Positions 13,099 to 16,706 of a stretch of DNA of 16,706 bases are shown here, one piece after another. Location of the stretch: positions 1-16,706 of the forward strand of contig JAEWAD010000418.1 of NCBI GenBank assembly GCA_023391905.1. The letters are read 5' to 3'. A model generated the notes under the pieces. That model had not been told where the DNA came from. It saw nothing but the letters and a program-made list of their open reading frames with translations, and made no database searches. Numbering within the stretch: position 1 is the stretch's first letter; every line of letters begins with the position of its first letter. The translations under genes were made by a program, and so were the position numbers. The stretch comes from Pseudomonadota bacterium. GTDB lineage: Bacteria > Pseudomonadota > Alphaproteobacteria > Rhizobiales > Kaistiaceae.

Positions 13099-15527
13099 TG
13101 GCTGTTTCCGTTCTCCGGAAAAAACGTGGCGGCGCCTCGCTGACCACGCTGCGCATGGGCCTTTTGGCGCTGGCCGGTGTCGTTGGATTCGGCGTTGCGA
13201 TCCCGGGCGAGGCCCTGGCGCAGGCGAAGCCCGGCACGCTCGGCTTTGGCGTCGATTCGCTGCCCCGCCCCGCCGACAACGCGCAGATGGTGCTCGAATC
13301 CGACCAGTTGGTCTATGACTACGACAAGGCTGCGGTCTCCGCGGTCGGCGCGGTCAAGATCTACTATGACGGGTATACGCTCGAGGCGGACCGCGTCACC
13401 TACGACCAGAAGAACAAGAAGATGCGCGCCGAAGGGCGCGTGAAGATCGTCGACCGCACCGGCGCCGTCGTGACCGCGGACACGATCGACATCACCGACG
13501 ACTTCGCGACCGGCTTCGTCGATGCGCTGCGCCTCGACACGCCGACGCAGACCCATTTCGCCGCCGAGAAGGCGCTGCGCGACCAGGGCAAGACCACCAC
13601 CTTCTATCGCGGCGTCTACACCGCCTGCGAACCCTGCCGCGAAAAGCCCGAAAAGGCGCCGATCTGGCAGGTGAAGGCGGCGCGCATCATCGTCGACCAC
13701 AACGAGCACATGGTCTACTTCAAGCGCGCGCAGCTTGAATTCCTGGGCATGCCGGTCGCCTATTTCCCGGCTTTCTCGGCGCCCGACCCGACGGTCAAGC
13801 GCAAGAGCGGCTTCCTGTTCCCGTCGGCCGGCTACAAGAAGACGCTCGGCGCCTTCCTGCAGACGCCGTATTTCTGGGCGCTGGCCCCGAATTACGACCT
13901 GACGCTGTCGCCGGCGGTCTACACCAATCAGGGCTTCCTGATGGACGTCGAATGGCGCCATCGCCTGGAGCACGGCCAGTATTCGCTGCGCATGGCCGGC
14001 ATCAACCAGCTGAATCCCGAGGATTTCTACGACGACGACGGCGACTCGCGGAATTCCGGCGTGCGCGACTGGCGCGGCGGCATCAAGACCCAGGGCGAGT
14101 TCTACCTGAACCGCTACTGGACCGTCGGCTGGGACGCGACGCTCTTGAGCGACCGCACCTTCAGCCGCGACTACAACCTGCTGTCGGAAGACACCGACAT
14201 CAACGTCTCGAACGTCCACCTGACGGGCATCAGCGAGCGCAACTATTTCAATGCGAGCGCGCTCTATTTCCAGGTGCTGACCAACGACTCGGACATCAAG
14301 TACGATCAGGGCCGCCAGGCGATCGTCCATCCGGTCATCGACCACAGCTACATCTTCGACGACTCGGTCCTGGGCGGGCAGCTCTCGATCAAGTCGAACC
14401 TGACCAGCCTGTCGCGCGACGAGACCGACATCGTCAACAACCACGGCGTCGGCATCGACATCGCGCAGGGCGTCACGAACGGCCAGCTGGACGACGACGC
14501 CCACATTCTCGGCCTCTCCGGCAACTACAACCGGCTGAGCACCCAGGTGACGTGGCAGCGCAGCATGGTCGGCCCCGTCGGCATGGTCTTCAAGCCGTTC
14601 GGCTATCTGCGCGGCGACGCGATCTACGCCAACCAGGACCAGATCATCGACGGCCTCGACGTCGACGGCTCGTTCTACCGCGGCATGCCTGCGGTCGGCC
14701 TCGAATGGCGCTGGCCGATCATGGCGGCCGGCCTGTCGTCGAGCTTCCTGTTCGAGCCGGTGGCGCAGATGATCGTGCGTCCGGACGAGCCGGACGCCGG
14801 CAGGTTGCCGAACGAAGACGCGCAAAGCCTCGTCTTCGACGATTCGAGCCTGTTCGACTGGGACAAGTTCTCCGGCTATGACCGGATCGAGGGCGGCACG
14901 CGCGTCAATCTCGGCTTCCGCTATCTCGCCAGCATCGGCTCCGTCGCCACCATCCAGGGCGTCGTCGGCCAGTCCTACCAGGTGGCGGGTGAGAACTCGT
15001 TCGCCGTCGCGAACATCACCGATACCGGCGCCGTCTCCGGCCTCGAGACCGATGTCTCGGACGTCGTGGCCGGTCTGACGCTCGACACCGGTTACGGCTA
15101 CTTCCTGTCGGCGCGCGGCCGCTTCGACGAGGCCAACCTCGACGTGAACCGCGCCGAAGTCACCGCGACCGGCAAGTTCGGCGACGTCACGGCCTCGGCA
15201 TCGTACCTGTTCATGCGTGAGCAGCCTGCGATCGGCAACGACGAGCGGACCGACACGATCAGTGCCCGCGCCTCGTGGCAGATGACCGACACCTGGCGCG
15301 TGTTCGGCTCGGTCGCCTGGGACATCGAGGGCGACCAGATGGCCTCGAGCGGCCTCGGCATCGCCTATGACGACGAGTGCACGACGTTCTCGATCGCCTA
15401 TAGCGAGATCCGCGACGACTACACGGACCTGGAGACTTCGAAGCAGCTGATGGTCCGTCTCGAGCTCAGGACCCTCGGCGGCACCAAGCTGCGTAGCGAC
15501 GTCGGCGAGCTGACGAGCAACAATTGA
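13098..15527 (+). CDS. lptD: LPS-assembly protein LptD
   Basis: This outer-membrane beta-barrel (809 residues) with LptE inserts lipopolysaccharide into the outer leaflet. A Sec signal peptide ends at A-L-A (39-41). It is followed by the OstA/LptA-like beta-taco domain (about 62-200, with 'VLESDQLVYDYDK' and 'YTLEADRVTYD') and a long barrel domain of alternating, aspartate- and aromatic-rich strands to the C-terminus. The mature protein has only three cysteines: C177 and C180 in 'YTACEPC', and C761 in 'DDECTTF'. E. coli LptD uses four in two disulfides, so the pairing must differ. I chose the ATG at 13098, with GGGAGG seven bases upstream; the adjacent ATG at 13095 (four bases) is possible. 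Coupled to lptG by a TGATG overlap. Confidence 0.95.
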   Translation: MAVSVLRKKRGGASLTTLRMGLLALAGVVGFGVAIPGEALAQAKPGTLGFGVDSLPRPADNAQMVLESDQLVYDYDKAAVSAVGAVKIYYDGYTLEADRVTYDQKNKKMRAEGRVKIVDRTGAVVTADTIDITDDFATGFVDALRLDTPTQTHFAAEKALRDQGKTTTFYRGVYTACEPCREKPEKAPIWQVKAARIIVDHNEHMVYFKRAQLEFLGMPVAYFPAFSAPDPTVKRKSGFLFPSAGYKKTLGAFLQTPYFWALAPNYDLTLSPAVYTNQGFLMDVEWRHRLEHGQYSLRMAGINQLNPEDFYDDDGDSRNSGVRDWRGGIKTQGEFYLNRYWTVGWDATLLSDRTFSRDYNLLSEDTDINVSNVHLTGISERNYFNASALYFQVLTNDSDIKYDQGRQAIVHPVIDHSYIFDDSVLGGQLSIKSNLTSLSRDETDIVNNHGVGIDIAQGVTNGQLDDDAHILGLSGNYNRLSTQVTWQRSMVGPVGMVFKPFGYLRGDAIYANQDQIIDGLDVDGSFYRGMPAVGLEWRWPIMAAGLSSSFLFEPVAQMIVRPDEPDAGRLPNEDAQSLVFDDSSLFDWDKFSGYDRIEGGTRVNLGFRYLASIGSVATIQGVVGQSYQVAGENSFAVANITDTGAVSGLETDVSDVVAGLTLDTGYGYFLSARGRFDEANLDVNRAEVTATGKFGDVTASASYLFMREQPAIGNDERTDTISARASWQMTDTWRVFGSVAWDIEGDQMASSGLGIAYDDECTTFSIAYSEIRDDYTDLETSKQLMVRLELRTLGGTKLRSDVGELTSNN

Positions 15528-15649
15528 TCTTCATGGTTTCGCCGGATTTGCAGGCTTTACCCTTTCGTAATACTCGCCGTCGTGGTGGACGGCCGTTTCG
15601 GTGCGCCGAAGCCTGGCCACACCGCATCTGACAGGGTTCGGATCACACC
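15528..15649 (+). other. lptD-surA spacer with small hairpin
   Basis: This is the only sizeable gap (122 bp) inside the lpt operon. It holds a perfect 6-bp stem, GCCGTC / GACGGC (15576-15581 and 15588-15593), with a GTGGTG loop and no T-tract. It is more likely an mRNA-processing or expression-balancing hairpin than a terminator. TTGCAG at 15548-15553 could be a -35 box, but no convincing -10 follows, so an internal surA promoter is only a possibility. Confidence 0.35.
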
Positions 15650-16573
15650 ATGCGTTTGAAGACTCTCCTCCTCCCCGCGCTCGCCCTCGGCATCAGCCTG
15701 GGCAGCATCGGCCTTCCCGCCAGCGCCCTCGCGCAGTCGAAGGTGCGCGCCACCGTCAACGACCAGGCGATCACGTCCTATGACGTCAATCAGCGCGTCA
15801 AGCTGATGACGCTGTTCCGTCAGCCGACCGGCGACAAGAAGGCGCTCGACGAGCTGATCGACGAGACGCTGCTCGACCAGGTCGCGAAGCGCCGCAGCAT
15901 GAACGTGTCGGAGGCGATGGTCGACGAGCGCTTCAACGGCATCGCCAAGCAGGTCAAGCTGCCGCCGGCGCAGTTCGTCAAGGCGCTGAACTCGCAGGGC
16001 GTGCAGGCCGATACGCTGCGCCGCTTCCTGCGCGCGCAGATGACGGGCGCGATGGTGATCAAGGCGCGCGCCCGCAGCGTCAAGGTCAGCGAGGCCGACG
16101 TCCAGGCGCAGATCCAGAAGGAAGGCATCTCGACCGAGAACGCCACGATCAAGGAGTTCAAGCTCCAGCAGATCGTCTTCGTCGTGCCCAAGGGCTCGTC
16201 GCCCGGTTATGTCGGCCAGCGCCAGCGCGAGGCCGAGGCCTTCCGCAAGCGCTTCGGCGGCTGCGACGCCAGCCTGGCCCAGGCCAAGGCGCTGAAGGGC
16301 GTCGTCGTGCTCAACATGGGCCGCCGCGACAGCACGCAGATCCAGGGCCCGGCCGGCGACGCGCTGAAGTCGACCCCGGTCGGCGGCACGCTGAAGCCGG
16401 ACGTGACGGAGCGGGGCGTCGAGGTGATCGCCGTCTGCGACGTCAAGGAAATCCGCAGCACCGCCGGTGTCCGCGCCGAGATCGAGGAAAAGCTCGCCAA
16501 CGAGCAGAACAAGAATCTCGGCAAGGAGTTCGTCGCGGAGCTGCGCGAGAACGCCAAGATCTCGTACAAGTGA
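15650..16573 (+). CDS. surA: SurA-like periplasmic chaperone / peptidyl-prolyl isomerase homologue
   Basis: This periplasmic protein of 307 residues helps outer-membrane proteins, LptD being a known client in E. coli, to fold. A Sec signal peptide ends at A-L-A (26-28). The SurA N-terminal domain follows (about 31-155), with 'VRATVNDQAITSYDVNQRVKL' as its hallmark start (a landmark only) and 'DELIDETLLDQVAKRR' (67-82). The C-terminal part (about 165-268) corresponds to a single, degenerate parvulin-like domain, against two in E. coli SurA (about 430 residues). Catalytic PPIase residues are not evident, so a chaperone-only role is likely. C205 and C263 could form a disulfide. The last helix (about 272-300) packs with the N-domain in E. 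coli SurA. Placement directly after lptD supports the call. Confidence 0.87.
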   Translation: MRLKTLLLPALALGISLGSIGLPASALAQSKVRATVNDQAITSYDVNQRVKLMTLFRQPTGDKKALDELIDETLLDQVAKRRSMNVSEAMVDERFNGIAKQVKLPPAQFVKALNSQGVQADTLRRFLRAQMTGAMVIKARARSVKVSEADVQAQIQKEGISTENATIKEFKLQQIVFVVPKGSSPGYVGQRQREAEAFRKRFGGCDASLAQAKALKGVVVLNMGRRDSTQIQGPAGDALKSTPVGGTLKPDVTERGVEVIAVCDVKEIRSTAGVRAEIEEKLANEQNKNLGKEFVAELRENAKISYK

Positions 16574-16576
16574 CGC

Positions 16577-16706
16577 ATGATGGCTGAGCGCGAGGCATCC
16601 CGGCCGCTGGCATTGACGATGGGCGAGCCGGCCGGGATCGGGCCGGACGTCACGCTCGCCGTCTGGCGCGAGCGCCGCGAGCGCCGGCTGCCGCCCTTCT
16701 ATGTGC
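16577..16706 (+). CDS. pdxA: 4-hydroxythreonine-4-phosphate dehydrogenase PdxA (partial, 5' end)
   Basis: The first 43 codons are present and the window edge cuts the rest. The diagnostic N-terminal motif 'TMGEPAGIGPDV' is seen, matching the MGDPAGIGPE of PdxA. The enzyme oxidises 4-phosphohydroxy-L-threonine in the DXP-dependent pathway to pyridoxal 5'-phosphate. Two adjacent ATG codons (16577 and 16580) are possible starts. The spacing of three bases from the surA stop indicates co-transcription. The surA-pdxA order, usually followed by rsmA/ksgA, is conserved across proteobacteria. Confidence 0.93.
   Translation, partial: MMAEREASRPLALTMGEPAGIGPDVTLAVWRERRERRLPPFYV

Noticed and set aside
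13080..14825. Long open frame on the minus strand opposite lptD
   Set aside because: It has an R/V/D-rich composition expected for the complement of a GC3-biased gene, no recognisable domain, and lptD is clear on the plus strand.

Overview
The window is GC-rich, densely coded DNA of a Gram-negative alphaproteobacterium, most probably a member of the Hyphomicrobiales (Rhizobiales). The gene order (pgsA-moaD-moaE; pepA-holC divergent from lptF-lptG-lptD-surA-pdxA) and the CGTCATCCCGGC-type palindromic repeats support this. I cannot name a genus from the sequence. No tRNA, rRNA, CRISPR array, prophage or transposase gene is visible. Almost everything is chromosomal housekeeping content.

Left part (1-3602). 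A small DUF3297 gene and diacylglycerol kinase dgkA lie on the minus strand. Divergent from them is a tight plus-strand run: pgsA (phosphatidylglycerophosphate synthase), moaD and moaE (the two subunits of molybdopterin synthase), an HD-domain hydrolase and a glutathione S-transferase-like gene. dgkA and pgsA both act in phospholipid metabolism at the inner membrane.

Middle (3603-8397). A 328-bp gap holds a nested set of inverted repeats and the intrinsic terminator of ndk (minus strand). A short promoter region with a second nested inverted repeat separates ndk from a DinB-family gene. Next come a secreted DUF4344 protein, whose HExxH metallopeptidase motif reads HQAGH, and an ABC-F translation-factor ATPase. 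A 444-bp non-coding gap follows, carrying two tandem copies of a REP-doublet repeat.

Right part (8398-16706). pepA and holC form a minus-strand pair. Divergent from them across a 318-bp regulatory gap is an outer-membrane biogenesis operon. LptF and LptG are the permease subunits of the LPS export ABC transporter, LptD is the outer-membrane LPS translocon, and a SurA-like periplasmic chaperone follows. The operon continues into pdxA (vitamin B6 synthesis), which is cut by the window edge.

I found no convincing new multi-gene system. The points most worth a second look are the HQxGH substitution in the DUF4344 protein, the nested palindromic repeat elements at 3613-3871 and 8002-8322, the nested inverted repeat upstream of the DinB gene, and a patch of atypical codon use at the end of lptG.
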